Part shown: one piece after another, positions 10,901-21,929 of the stretch
How positions within the stretch are numbered: position 1 is the first letter of the stretch
Layout: each line of letters begins with the position of its first letter
Origin: Malus domestica
Taxonomy: Eukaryota; Streptophyta; Magnoliopsida; Rosales; Rosaceae
Assembly (NCBI RefSeq): GCF_042453785.1
Contig: NC_091674.1
Span: 19,069,001-19,133,000 of the forward strand
Direction of reading: 5' to 3'
DNA length: 64,000 nucleotides
Position numbers and translations under genes: made by a program
Notes under the pieces: generated by a model
The model's database searches: none
The model's input: the letters and a program-made list of their open reading frames with translations, nothing else
Told to the model about the DNA's origin: nothing

Positions 10901-10950
10901 GCTCGCTTGAAGAGCGCCTTCGTAGTTTTAAGGACATAGTTTTCAAGTAG
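7921..10950 (+). CDS. Plant mobile domain (PMD) protein, antisense cargo of the retrotransposon
   Basis: Exon 1 runs 7921-10005 and exon 2 10090-10950, with an 84-bp GT-AG intron at 10006-10089 that keeps the frame (phase 0). The product is about 980 residues. The first ~500 residues match the plant mobile domain (aminotransferase-like PMD) seen in MAIN/MAIL proteins and in many transposons, for example HPSVIRAFFEHWCSATNT, LRDLHKLRGLPIQGKFYD, WLGEYFGTHF. A basic patch (RHKKKE) suggests nuclear entry, and the C-terminal ~120 residues are coiled-coil. One in-frame TGA at 8098-8100 interrupts residue ~60. The surrounding frame continues perfectly and CGA to TGA would explain it. A shorter protein could start downstream (ATG at 8473). 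Transcription would converge on pol. Role of the cargo is unknown; mimicry of or interference with host PMD silencing proteins is inference. Confidence 0.82.
8098..8100 (+). other. Premature stop in PMD gene
   Basis: The TGA lies between EVF and ELVDSV in an otherwise continuous frame. Arg (CGA) is the most economical ancestor, a C to T change at a CpG site. Confidence 0.75.
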
Positions 10951-11065
10951 TACCTTATGTTTTTTTCGCCAGTCTTTTTAATAATAAGGCTTTGGAGCCA
11001 ACTCCTTCTTCTAGAGAAATAAAGCACTTATGTTCTTGAATTTGCTCTTCAATCTTCAAAGTGTT

Positions 11066-11088
11066 ATATATATATATATATATATATA
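11066..11088. repeat. (TA)n microsatellite between convergent genes
   Basis: This pure TA run lies in the ~360-bp gap between the PMD stop codon (10950) and the pol stop codon (11307), where convergent transcripts would end. Confidence 0.9.
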
Positions 11089-11306
11089 TTTAGATGGTGT
11101 GACTGTACTTGAAGTTTTGATGCTTCAAGTTGCCTACGTACCCTTTGTTGAGGAGGGATCAAGTCATAACGTAGTTCAAATGAGTGATGAATTTAACAGT
11201 GATTTTGATGATGATTTTACCGTACACAGTTTATGCTCTTGCCGGCCAGGAGCTTTGGCTCATGCAGTTTAGGCTCGTGCGAACAAAGAGCATGAGTTGT
11301 CGCCTT

Positions 11307-14300
11307 TCAGGGGTAGTAGCGCTTCAAGAATCTACCATTGATAGGGCCGATCTTCAAGCCGTCTTCCGCCATGATTAAGTAGGCGCCATTGGTGTAGACT
11401 TCTTGTATTACATATGGTCCATCCCATTTTGACGTGAACTTGCTCTTTGTCTTGTGAGTTGTGATGATAGGCCTATGCAATGAAAGGACGATATCTCCCA
11501 TTTGAAAAGAACGAGGGAAAACTTTCTTGTTGAAGGCCTTGGAGAGTCGTGCTTGATAACACTCCAAGTGTTGTTGGGCTTCGAGTCTTTTCTCATCCAG
11601 GGCTTCCAGCTCTTGAAGGCGCAACTTTGCATTCTCTTCGTCAGTCAAGCCTTCTTGTAGAGCCATCCTTAGCGAGGGGATTTGACTTTCGAGTGGTAGA
11701 ACAGCTTCCACGCCATATACGAGAGAATAAGGTGTAGCTTGGGTAGGCGTTCTATATGTCGTCCTGTATGCCCAAAGTGCTTCGCCTATTCTTTCATGCC
11801 AGTCTTTCTTTGTTCTGCAGATTACCTTCTTCAGGAGGTTGCACAATGTCTTGTTAAATGCTTCTGCAAGACCGTTGGCCGGAGCATGATACATGGAGGA
11901 TTTATGCTGCTTGAACTTGTATTTCTCGCAGAGCTCGTCCACAAGTCGGTTGGAGAACTGTTTTCCGTTGTCAGTGACAATGTAGCGAGGCACGCCATAT
12001 CGGTGGATGATATGTTCCTTGATAAAACGGACGACAGTTTCTTTCTTGACTTCCTTCAGGGGTATGGCTTCAGCCCACTTGGAGAAGTAATCTGTTACAG
12101 CCAGGATGTAAGCTTCTCCTGCAGATGACTTTGGCGCAATTGGTCCTACTACGTCTAATCCCCATGCATCGAATGGCCATGAAGTAGCTGTAGGGTGTAA
12201 TGGTTCAGGCGGTTAATGTATGAAGTTGGCGTGAAATTGGCAGGCTTGGCACCTTTTGGCGTGTTCTAGGCAGTCCTTTACCATGCTTGGCCAGTAGTAA
12301 CCCATTCTTTTGAGCTGGAAATGAAGCTTCGGTCCGGACTGATGCGCTCCACATATTCCTGAGTGTGCTTCTTCCATGGCTTGATTGGCTTCTTCATCGC
12401 CTAAGCATCTCATAAGTACTCCTTAAAAAGATCGCCGGTAGAGTGTCTCTTTGTAATAGAGGAAGCGATGCGCTCGTCGACGTACTTCAGAACGGTGTTT
12501 TGGATCATCTGGGAGTATTCCATGCTCCAAGTAGTTGATCAGCGGCTGTCTCCATTCTTCAACGTTGACCGGAAGTATGGAAATAACATTTGTATCACTT
12601 AGTACCATTTCAGTGACAGGCGGGATTACCCATCTTTGGCAGACTGGCACATTTGTGGCTTCGTCTTCTCCTAACGTTATGCTCGAGGCTAGGTTGGCGA
12701 GAGCGTCTGCCATTTGATTCTCTTTTCTTGGCACGTGTTCTAGTGTTACGGCCTCAAATCTTTGTAGCAATTGCGTTGCCAGCCGGAAGTATGGGATGAG
12801 ATCGTCTTTCCTAACCTCATATTCAGTCAAGAGTTGATTGATTATGAGCTTGGAGTCGCCATATATCTCAAGGGTTATGATTTCCATGTTGATTGCCATT
12901 TGGAGCCCGATGATCAGTGCTTGGTACTCAGCGACGTTGTTGGAGCATAATTCGCTTAGTTGGAATGAATAAGGTAGTATTTACCTTTGTGGCGACATGA
13001 ATACTACTCCTGCCCCCGCTCTGTCTGCTCGTGCAGATCCGTCGAAGAACATCGTCCATGTCGGAAATATGTCGATGTAGAACACCTCTTCGTCAGGCAA
13101 GTTGTCTGAGATTTTCCAATCGGCTGGGATTGGATGGTCGGCAAGGAAGTCTGCTAGCGCTTGTCCCTTGATGGCTTTAGCTGGGACGTAGATGATCTCG
13201 TATTGATTGAGAAGCAATGCCCATTTAGCTAGTCGTCCTGTCAAAACTGGCTTGGACATGACATATTTGACCGGGTCAGCTTTAGCAACCAAGTGGATGG
13301 TGTAAGCATGCATGTAATGTCTGAGCTTTTGGATGGCAAACATCAAGGCAAGGCACATTTTTTCTATTGGGGAGTAGTTCAACTCAGCGCCGGTGAACGT
13401 TCGACTGAGGTAGTAGAACGCTCCTTCTTTCTGGGATTCGTTTTCCTGTGCCAAGAGTGCTCCAACTGAACTTTCCTGAGCAACGATGTACAATATGAGC
13501 GGTTTCCCTGGTACAGGTGCCCCCAGGACAGGTGGACTTGATAAATACTTCTTTATGCTTTCAAAAGCATTGTTGCATGCTTTGTCCCATACGAATGGAA
13601 CATCTTTCTTCATGAGTCGACTGAACGGTTGACAACGCCCTGCAAGGTTGGAGATGAAGCGTCTGATGAAGGCTAGCAGTCCTTGTAGACTTTTCAACTC
13701 GTGCAGGTTTCTTGGCTCGGACATGCTTTGAATGGCCTTGATCTTTGATTGGTCCACTTCAATGCCACGATGCTTGACAATGAAGCCAACGAACTTTCCA
13801 GATGTGACGCCAAATGCACATTTTAACGGGTTCATCTTGAGGTTGTATTTTCGTAACCTTTCGAACACTACTCGCAAATCCTTCAAGTGATCTGGTCTTT
13901 TCTTTGTCTTGACCACCACATCGTCTACATAGCATTCTACATTCTTGTGTAGCATGTCATTGAAGATCTTATGCATTGCGCGTTGATATGTAGCTCCAGC
14001 ATTCTTCAGGCCAAAGGGCATCACCTTGTAGCAGTAGATACCTTTTGGAGTGCGGAAGGCTGTTAGTTCCTCATCTTCAAGAGCCATACGAATTTGATTG
14101 TATCCAGAAGAGCCGTCCATGAATGATAGTGCCTCATGGCCAGTGGTCGCGTCCACCATGATTTCAATGATTGGCAATGGGAAGTCATCCTTTGGGCAAG
14201 CATCATTGAGGTCTCGGAAGTTTACGCAAACACGTATTTATCCAGATTTCTTAAGAACTATGACGATGTTAGAGATCCACTTAGGGTATTGCACCTCTCG

Positions 14301-15170
14301 AATGAAGCCTGCTTCGATCAACTTGTCAATCTCAGCCTCGATTTGTGGGATGAGCTCGGATCGATAACGTCTTTGAGTTTGCTTTATTGGTCGCGTTCCA
14401 GGCTTGACTGCAAGATGATGCATAGCAATGATAGGGTCGAGGCCGGGCATTTCCTTGTAGGTCCAAGTAAAGACGTCCTTGTACTCTAATAGCAGCTGGT
14501 AATACTTCTCTATCTCGTCTGCACTTAGTAATGCACTTACGAAGATAGGCTTTGGTTCCTCACTTGTGCCTAAGTTGAGTTCTTTGAGATCGTCAACTGT
14601 GGCTTGCCCTCCATCTTCGAGTTGTGACGGTGCTGCAATGGCATCTTCCTCGAGGATTTCATCTTCTTCACCTTCTTGGATTGTGATGTGGAAGACGTCT
14701 TGGGCCTCTTCTTCGGTGTTGACCTCTCGAGCTTGTTGGCATGAAGATTGTCCAGTGTGGATGATGGTGCGCCTTTTCACTTTCAATGATCCAACTGTGT
14801 TAACCTCTAAAATTGCTTGGCGCTTTATTCTTGAAGGAATGGAACTTCGAACGTCATCCTTTTCTGCCAGACGATCGATCTTTTCTACTTCTGGTGTTGT
14901 CTTTCCCCTTTTAGAAGGCTCTTTGGCTTCTCCAAGTCTTTCCATAACTGACTGTCGTGGAGGAAAACTAGTCGTATCGCTTTGCTTCTTAGGTTTCGAT
15001 AACCTTTTGAAAACAGAGCTTCGAGATACTGACGTGTTAAGCCTTTTGAAGACGGAAGTTCTGTTTTGACCGCCAATGAGTTTAGGTGCCGAAACTCTGG
15101 TCCTTGAACGATTCATTCTATCAAATACTGACGTCTGAGGGGCAGTTCGAGGCTCCTCTTATCTTGTATA
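11307..15170 (-). pseudogene. Retrotransposon pol: RT, two RNase H-like domains, integrase
   Basis: This is one continuous frame broken by four TAA codons at 14238-14240, 12981-12983, 12423-12425 and 12213-12215. In order: an RT leader (QRRYRSELIPQIEAEIDKLI), the RT palm with YVDD catalytic motif, the Ty3 RNase H region (SRTFTGAELNYSPIEKMCLAL), then a second RNase H-like segment (MFFDGSARADRAGAGVVF) typical of Tat elements. Integrase follows with its HHCC zinc finger (HSGICGAH...CQAC), D (WGLDVVGPI), D (IVTDNGKQF) and E (NGLAEAFNKT). The chromodomain is absent. Family-conserved Gln at several of the stop positions makes CAA to TAA changes likely. A one-base loss near 15160 puts this frame out of register with the upstream protease frame. 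Confidence 0.92.
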
Positions 15171-16348
15171 ATGCTCACGATGATGTGTTGAGCGCTAGCA
15201 TTTTTTGCCTTGCTGGAGATCTTCACCGGTGCATTTGGTGTGAAGCCAAGTCCAGCTTTGTTGTTGTTGACCCCGTAACCATGCTCCTCCAACTTCTTCT
15301 GAGTTTTAGTAAGATCACGTTCTTTGTCTTTGATGGTGTTCAAATCCTTCTTTCCCAAATTTGCAGAGGAGGTGAAGTTGTACCCAGCTTTCGACATGAG
15401 TTTGTAGGCGTTTGGATCAAAACCTTCTTCGGTCCTCTTGGTTGGGAGAAAGCTTGGTTCTACCCCTTTTGGCAGGCCTTTTATGAAGCCTTGTGATGGC
15501 CTTGCAACCTTAATGTCGCTTAGCTGTGTCAGAGGCAAAACTGCATTTGTTTTGAGCAACTTTACATTATCCATGTGCCGCTGTGTATCGGCTTTGCTTA
15601 CTGCAGTTTCAAATGGGGATTGACCATTCTTTCTTCTCGACGTTGGGATGTATCAGAAAACGGGTATGTTTGGACCATTTGAAGGCGTCCTATTCCCTCT
15701 GGTTGTTGCAGGTTTAGCAAGCTCATCGTCGTTTTTGTTTGAAGATGGCATAGCTTCTTCTTCTTGCTTCTTGGGTACGGCTTGCCACTCCTGTTTTTTA
15801 GGTGTTGCTTTACCCATGGATTTGATCTCTTTTGGAAGAGTTTCGGGCACCATGTCTTCATCCATGTAGAACTTGGCATCTGCGAAATGTGATTCGGCTT
15901 CGGTGAATGGCTTGGTGTCGCCATAGATCACCTTTACTCCTTCTCGGTAAAATTTTAAGCATTGGTGAAGGGTGGACGGTACTACTCCATTCGCATGGAT
16001 CCAAGGCCTTCCTAAGAGCAAACTGTAGGAAGTTCTTGCATCAATCACGTGGAATATTGTGCTTGACTTGAGTTCACCAATGGTCATCTCTACTCGGATC
16101 ATGCCCATCGTTCTTTGTCCTCCTTGATTAAAACCTTGGATTAGTAGACGGCTTAGGGATAGTTCATCCACCTTGATGCCGATTGTGGTCATTGTTGACT
16201 TTGGCATGATATTTATGGCTGATCCGCCATCCACAAGCATGCGGCTGACTTTGTGCTCCCTTACGTAACCAGAGATGAAGAGAGGTCGGTTGTGAGGCTT
16301 GGATCCTAGCAGCAAGTCTTCGTCGGTGAAGTGGATTGCATCCTCGGC
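15113..16348 (-). pseudogene. Retrotransposon protease and linker
   Basis: The retroviral-type aspartic protease shows MLVDGGSAINIMP (Asp in a D-G-G context, as common in this branch) and LLGRPWIH. A Lys/Glu-rich linker follows. A TGA at 15653-15655 interrupts it between PVF and YIP; CGA to TGA is the simplest explanation. The frame ends at 15113 overlapping the next, after an inferred single-base deletion. At 16348/16349 the protein code abruptly meets LTR minisatellite DNA, so gag and the protease N-terminal side are gone. Confidence 0.88.
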
Positions 16349-16928
16349 GGGGCTTGATCTTGAAGGAGGATGATTGTTGATCCAAGGGGCCGTCGGGGCT
16401 TGATCTTGGAAGAATGATGAATGAAGAACGAAGAACACTTTCTTCAAGGGCCGTCGGGGCTTGATCTTGAAGGAGGATGATTGTTGATCCAAGGGGCCGT
16501 CGGGGCTTGATCTTGGAAGAATGATGAACGAAGAACGAAGAACACTTTCTTCAAGGGCCGTCGGGGCTTGATCTTGAAGGTGGATGATTGTTGATCAAAA
16601 AGGGCTTTCTTGATCTTTCGGGAATTGCTTGAGAGCTTCGAGTTTCAGAGCTTCAGAGCTTCAAGGTGTAATATGAATTCCTCCCCTCAAATGAATGAAT
16701 TAGCCTTCTATTTATAGAAATTTCCAAGGCCTAATTTTGAATATAATATTCCAGATGAAATAAGTCGTTTCTGCCAGGTGTTGACACGTGTCCTGTTTGA
16801 TGACTTTTCCAATTTATTTCGATTTTTTGTTTAGACACACGCTACGTGTAAAATTTATGTAATACATAAGCGTTGAAACTTTTTGATTTATCGGTCAACA
16901 TTTATTTACCGAAATTTCGATGTCTACA
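16349..16928 (-). repeat. 5' LTR, truncated
   Basis: The right-hand LTR retains 580 bp matching the left LTR from about 3502 to 4082. The remaining ~470 bp, the primer-binding site and gag were removed by a deletion ending inside the minisatellite. A minus-strand TATA-like box (TATAAATAG) lies at about 16708-16716. Because the LTR repeats are open in this frame, they fuse to the protease into a 279-codon chimeric ORF (15653-16492). Confidence 0.88.
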
Positions 16929-16933
16929 ATTGG

Positions 16934-18229
16934 ATTGTATTGCACTTGGTTTGATGTTGTTTTGGCCGACAATGCAGGGATAGGAGAAACAAAGAGGATG
17001 ACACTTACAACTGCTCCTCCCCATCGGCCTTCTTCAAATTTGGATCACAAGAAGGGAGCAACATAGGTATTGATCATGGTGTTTTCCTTCTTCATTTAGA
17101 TATGGTTAATGTAAATAATTGGGCAAAAGAACCAAACAAACCCTTTTCTCTCAAATGGAGGCGATGATGTGGTCGACGGCCACCAGCCCCAACTCAAGAG
17201 TTTGGCCTTCTGTATAATCGGATTATATGATAATTTTATTTTGGTCCATTTCTTTAATCCTTTATGTAAGTGCAGATGTTGTGATATTTTGATTGAAGGG
17301 TGATGAAGGGTGGTTCACACACTTCCTCCTTTCTTAGAGCAAGTGGAGATGACGGTTTGTATAAAAAGAAAAACTTACCAGGTACTTCAATTTTCTATTT
17401 TATTAATTATTGTTTGGTTTTTGAAATGTTGTATTCAGAGAGAGAGAGAGAGACTAATTGTCCTTGAGAAACAAGTTTCTTTGTCTACGTTGTGAGAATT
17501 TGCAGTTTAAAACTTTCATTGGTTATTATATTTGCTTGAGTTAAACTTAGATTTCTGGAATTTGACTTTTTCTTTTGTTTCTCTGTTCAGAGTTGACTTC
17601 ATTTCATTCCAGTAACTCTCTAAATAGGTCCAAGAACTCGCTAAATAGGTAGTCAAGAAGAATTTAGTGTTGCCTTCCTTTTTTGCCTGCTGTTTACTCT
17701 CTTCTTGGTTGCACTCTCACTGTTTCCTGATGTTGAATTTGTAATATATTAAGACCCAAAAACTAGATAAATGGCTAACTTTGATGTAAATTGATAACAG
17801 CAAGCCACTAGGTCAAAAAAACAGTGAGTCTTACCTTAGAGTTTTTGGGGATACCATAACCACATTTTGTATGACAATGATTAGGTTTTCTTTTAGTATC
17901 ACCTTTCTTACTTGATATTAAATGTGTATTTCTAGATTTTTTTTTGCTGCATGCGCTTATGTTTATGCAGATAGAGATAGCAATTAGTGTGGTTCAAGCA
18001 TTAGGAGCAGTATTTCACTCTCAAAGGACTTCGTTTGGAGGTGTTCAAGGAAAAGTGAAGTCTTTCAATACATTTTAACAATATGCATTTATGAAATTTT
18101 GTATTATAGTAAATGTGTAATTTTGTCGATTCTTATATATATATATATATATATATATGTATTGATTAAAAATTAAAATTAAAATAAATGTAAATTACTT
18201 TATGCAAAATCAGCAATAATTGTTTATGC
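16934..18229. other. Intergenic sequence with exon-like islands
   Basis: At ~16978-17067 a segment after TTTTGGCCGACAATGCAG and before GTATTGATC looks like an internal exon by its splice-like borders. At ~17970-18060 another open island lies after TTTATGCAG. Neither gives a recognisable protein. A (GA)n run lies at 17440-17454. This may be the remainder of a host transcript split by the retrotransposon. Confidence 0.3.
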
Positions 18230-18568
18230 TAGTCTATGTACAATGTATGCCGTAATTGCTTTCACAGTATTACGACACTCAACAAACGCCGTATCAAATA
18301 TCAATTACGGCACACATGTATGCCGTAATTGTTTTCACAGTATTACGACACTTCATTAACGCTATATCTAATTTCAATTAAGGCGCGCAAGGCATGCCTT
18401 AAAGAGTATTTACAACGTGTTTTGCTTAAATTATTCACGACTACTAGAGAACGTCATATTTGACAAAACATCTTTTACGACAAAGGCTTTTACTGCTTGG
18501 GGGCTCACGCTGTGAATAATCGTTTACGGCGCTCTTTGTGCGCCACAAAAGACCAATTTTGTTGTAGT
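18230..18568. mobile_element. CACTA-like transposon terminus
   Basis: The right end reads GACCAATTTTGTTGTAGTA. Its complement, TACTACAACAAAATTGGTC, matches the CACTACAA-type terminus of En/Spm (CACTA) elements with one end change. Inside are subterminal repeats of GCCGTAATT / AATTACGGC type on both strands (near 18250, 18295, 18322, 18520). The opposite end was not found. It abuts, and seems to have inserted into, the hAT transposase relic. Confidence 0.6.
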
Positions 18569-19311
18569 AATTTTTTATTGTTTCTCTCTAAATGCATCAC
18601 GGTGCTTACACGAGGATTCAATAATATTAACCAAACTGCTAGCAGTTACGAAGAAAGTGGCAGCATCCTCATTTTTCATTGCTACGGCTATAAAAGCTAG
18701 TTGAAGTTCGTGTGCAAAACAATGAACATAAAATGTTTAAGGATATTTGTTCAAAATATTTGTTTTAAGACCATTTAGCTCACCTCTTATAGTACTACTT
18801 CCATCATAGTCTTGTCCTCGTAACTTGGACATACTCAAATTTATTGTAGCAAGCAATCTCTCAATGACCTCTTCAAGTTTGATACTAGTTGTAGATGAGA
18901 TAAATTGAAGACCCAAAAACCTTTCAATTACTTCTCTTTTGTTCATATAACGAATACCACTGTTGTTCTTGAGTTGAAACAACATGTGATTCATCAACCA
19001 AAAGAGAAAAAATTGTATCGTCCATACCTTTAATGATTGTATCAATAGTTCCAAAGGCACAAGCTTGTACAAGATTTTTTGAAATTGGAAGAAATACACT
19101 TATGATTTTTAAGAGCATTCTCAAACGCAACATTCCTAACTTTCTCATCATGATTGACAAGAAATTGCATAAGCTCCATTTAATTACCCTTACCGCTTGA
19201 TTTCAACGACTCATCAGGGGCACAAATAGGAAGACATTGTGGCAGCAATTATCTAGTGCAATCAAGTGCGCCACTAAAAAAAAATGTGATTAATGCGAGC
19301 TTCATTGGTTT
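18569..19311 (-). pseudogene. hAT / DUF4371 transposase relic, 3' part
   Basis: Broken frames match the DUF4371/TTF-type hAT transposase family: TIFSLLVDESHVVSTQEQ, EVIERFLGLQFISSTTS, LSMSKLRGQDYDGSSTIRGE, then CFAHELQLAFIAVAMKNED further on. Frameshifts separate these pieces. The upstream end, NEARINHIFFSGALDC, is cut at the solo LTR (19312) and continues across it at 24582. The gene is also cut at 18568 by the CACTA-like end. Confidence 0.85.
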
Positions 19312-19437
19312 TGTTAACCCTAAAAACTACCAAGCCTACGTGGCGCGCATGGCGAGTAATTAGTAAGCTAACTACGTCCTTCAGTTTTATGCAGGGCGTG
19401 CCAACTCGTCGGTCGAGGAGTAAAATTTGTTGATGTT

Positions 19438-19797
19438 TGTTTATACCATACTTAGGGCCTCCGTATTTAGACCTCGTATAAATACTCGAGGGACTTAAAT
19501 GTAATTATGTAATAAAGGAATGGGCAAATATGTAATAAGTGAGGAGCTCTTATTCTATAAAAGGACTCATCACCCTCACAATTAGAAAAGGCCATTTCTT
19601 AAGCCATGGGAAGAGTTCTCTCACCCTCAGAAGCTCTCTCCCTCACTCCCCTCACTTCTCAAAGAAATATAATAATCACTGTGGATGTAGCCCAAACCTT
19701 GGGGTGAACCACAATACATCTTGTGTTATTTACTTTCTTGCAGATTCACGGTCGGATTTACGTTGTTCCAAGACCCCTCCGATTTTGTGCATCAACA
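19438..19797 (+). repeat. 5' LTR of the gene-fragment element
   Basis: The LTR is 360 bp with TATAAAAG at about 19556 following GAGGAGCTCTTATTC. The matching 3' LTR has the same length. Confidence 0.93.
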
Positions 19798-19901
19798 TTT
19801 GGCGTCGTCTGTGGGAATCGATACGAAAAGTTATGTCGGTTCTCTTTCATTTTCTCACTTCCACCGTGAATCTCCAAAATCACAAAAAACTCAGAAACCT
19901 T

Positions 19902-19936
<35 letters not shown>

Positions 19937-20119
19937 TCAGTCGTAGTCAGTACTCATCGTTTCCAAGTCAAAGGACAAAACGAAATAGAACCCAACTCAT
20001 TCAATTTCTAAGCTTCTGAAATCAGAACTAGCATAAAATGAAAGAAAGCTGCAGATCCATCCTCATACAAACAAAGCAGCCGACTCGCAAAAAGCAACAA
20101 AGGGGCTGAAGAGAAAGAA

Positions 20120-20670
20120 GTGAGAAATAGGAAGAGAGAGATGACGCAGAAAGGGAAGCTATTCAAAGGGCAGCAGAAAAGGAAAATGATTCCTCCTAAC
20201 CGTCGTGGAAAAATGACTCAAATTCGCAAAGGCAAGCGAGTAATCAAGCATTCGAAGGTCACCGACGAGATGAATTCCAATCCACCCAACCCATTTCAGA
20301 AACGGATCCACCACCACCACGCCTCCGTTCCGAGATCCATCATCAACAACCCCAATGCCTCCGACGCCTCCTCCTGGGTCGGCTGGTGGTCCTCCTCTGC
20401 CTCCATTGCCCTGCCTGAATTCACTCTTTTCGTGCTTAAATCGGCATCGGACTCCGTGACCCGTTCCAACTTCCAGCCTTACCTCGCCTCCGTCTCCGAC
20501 TCACCTTCCAACCACAGCAACAAGGAGATCTTCCTCCGTGAGCTCATCAGCAATTCATCTTATGCTTTGGACAAAATTCGTTTCAAGAGCCTCATGGACA
20601 AAATCAAGTTCGATGCTTAGCCAGAGCTTTTTATCAGGCTGGGGCCTGACAAGGTTAATAAGGGTCTTTC
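20120..20670 (+). pseudogene. Chimeric ORF with HSP90 N-terminal fragment
   Basis: A 166-residue ORF joins a Lys/Arg-rich start ([20 protein letters not shown], resembling a short conserved basic plant protein), a segment I do not recognise, and the HSP90 N-terminal signature [20 protein letters not shown]. An in-frame TAG at 20618-20620 follows FDA, where HSP90 has Gln, and HSP90-like PELFIRLGPDKVNKG continues. Canonical ATPase-site residues of HSP90 beyond this point are absent. It is captured host sequence inside a non-autonomous retrotransposon and not a working chaperone. Confidence 0.8.
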
Positions 20671-20834
20671 CAAGAAAATTCCGGGAAAATCTCGCCTGAA
20701 TTTTCCAAGAAAATTCTAGCTTAACATCCAATACATTCAAAGATCTAGAGAGAGAGAAAAAACAAGAAGCAAGCAGTGAAGGCAATGAAGCTAAATTGGA
20801 TGCACTGGTTTAATCATGAATCTGCCAGATGGGT

Positions 20835-21190
20835 TGAGATGGAAGATGGTCTTCTCATCAAGGTACTTCTCGGGGATCACAAGCTTGATCACGTGCTACT
20901 TGAGATTAGCGGCAATCTCATCGTTTGTCACGGTCTCATCGTGCTGGGTTGAAATCAGGATAGTGTAGACACGAATTGGGACAATGGCACCCTTGTCATT
21001 GACATACTCAATAGTAACTTGGGTCTTGCCATCAGGTCTCAACCAAGCACAAGTCTCGTTCTTGCGAACCTCAGTGAGCTTGGCACCGAGCTTGGTTGCA
21101 AGGATGTGCGTGAGTGGCATGAGCTCGGGGGTCTCACCCGTCGCAACAGAGGCAAGGACTTGAAGCTCACAACCCCAATTCTGGATGCCA
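20835..21190 (-). pseudogene. S-adenosylmethionine synthetase fragment
   Basis: The minus strand reads [60 protein letters not shown] and, after an in-frame stop, [18 protein letters not shown]. These match consecutive segments of plant SAM synthetase (central domain). Both ends of the enzyme are missing. It lies antisense to the HSP90 fragment in the same element, so at least two host loci were captured. Confidence 0.88.
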
Positions 21191-21466
21191 ACTCATCCTC
21201 GACCCACTGCTCGACTCAGCCCCCACTCGCTCCTCTCGACTCACCTACTACGATTCGTGGCTGCATTGATGGATGTTATTATTTGCTCTTTCCCTTTGAT
21301 CTTTCGGCGTGTCTGCACATGCATGACAGCAAAATGGAGAAAAAATGATTACTTACAGTGATGATCTTACTTTAAGGATTTGGAGATTATAAAAAATTAC
21401 GCCTAAAAGATTGCATCAGACAGAGATGGGGAACATAGGTGGGCAAAGAAATGGAGTGGGAGAAAC

Positions 21467-21580
21467 AAAAGCAAAAGCAAAGCAGAAACGAAAGCAAAAG
21501 CAAAGCAGAAACAAAAGCAAAAGCAAAGCAGAAACGAAAGCAAAAGCAAAGCAAGAAACAAAAGCAAAAGCAAAAGCAAA
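21467..21580. repeat. (AAAGCA)n-type microsatellite
   Basis: Imperfect hexamer repeats AAAGCA/AAAGCG/GAAACA fill about 110 bp. The Lys/Gln-rich plus frame and the Phe/Leu-rich minus frame over it are by-products. Confidence 0.85.
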
Positions 21581-21929
21581 CGCACCAACGATCTGAAACT
21601 GTCGAAGCTTTTGTATCGAAACCTTTGTTTTGAATGATGTAATTTATTTTTCTTATCTTTCGCAGACATCTGTATAAACCTCATCAGAGGGTAATAATAA
21701 TAAATAAAAAATTTAAAAAAAAACAGCAAGCCCAAAATAATGGGCTGGAATGTTATATGGAGGACCAAGGCCCATATGCCCAAAAGAGCCAGGCCCTATG
21801 GCCCCAAAATTATTCGGCAACCTGCTGCTATTACCACAAACCAGGTGATCAAAAGTACACCCAGTACTCCAAAATTATTCGGCAACCTGCCGCTATTATC
21901 ACCAACTAGGTGATCAAAAATACGTCCAG

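Larger units (their letters stand above)
3036..16928 (-). mobile_element. Ty3-type (Tat-like) LTR retrotransposon with antisense cargo genes
   Basis: The element is 13,893 bp and starts TGTAAACA (3036) and ends TGTCTACA (16928) on the plus strand. It is flanked by the 5-bp target duplication ATTGG at 3031-3035 and 16929-16933. The 3' LTR (left, 3036-4082) is complete and the 5' LTR (right, 16349-16928) is truncated. Internal order on the minus strand is protease, RT, RNase H, second RNase H-like segment, integrase, then a long spacer carrying two genes on the opposite strand, then a purine-rich tract and the 3' LTR. The two RNase H-like segments and the long pol-to-LTR spacer are characteristic of the Tat branch of Ty3 elements. 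Gag and the primer-binding site are missing, so it cannot move on its own. Confidence 0.93.

Noticed and set aside
10114..10950. Separate 278-residue gene downstream of the PMD ORF
   Set aside because: It has no proper ATG start. It joins the upstream ORF in frame across a GT-AG intron, so it is exon 2 of the PMD gene.
21403..21783. Leu/Phe-rich minus ORF over (AAAGCA)n
   Set aside because: Low-complexity by-product of the microsatellite.
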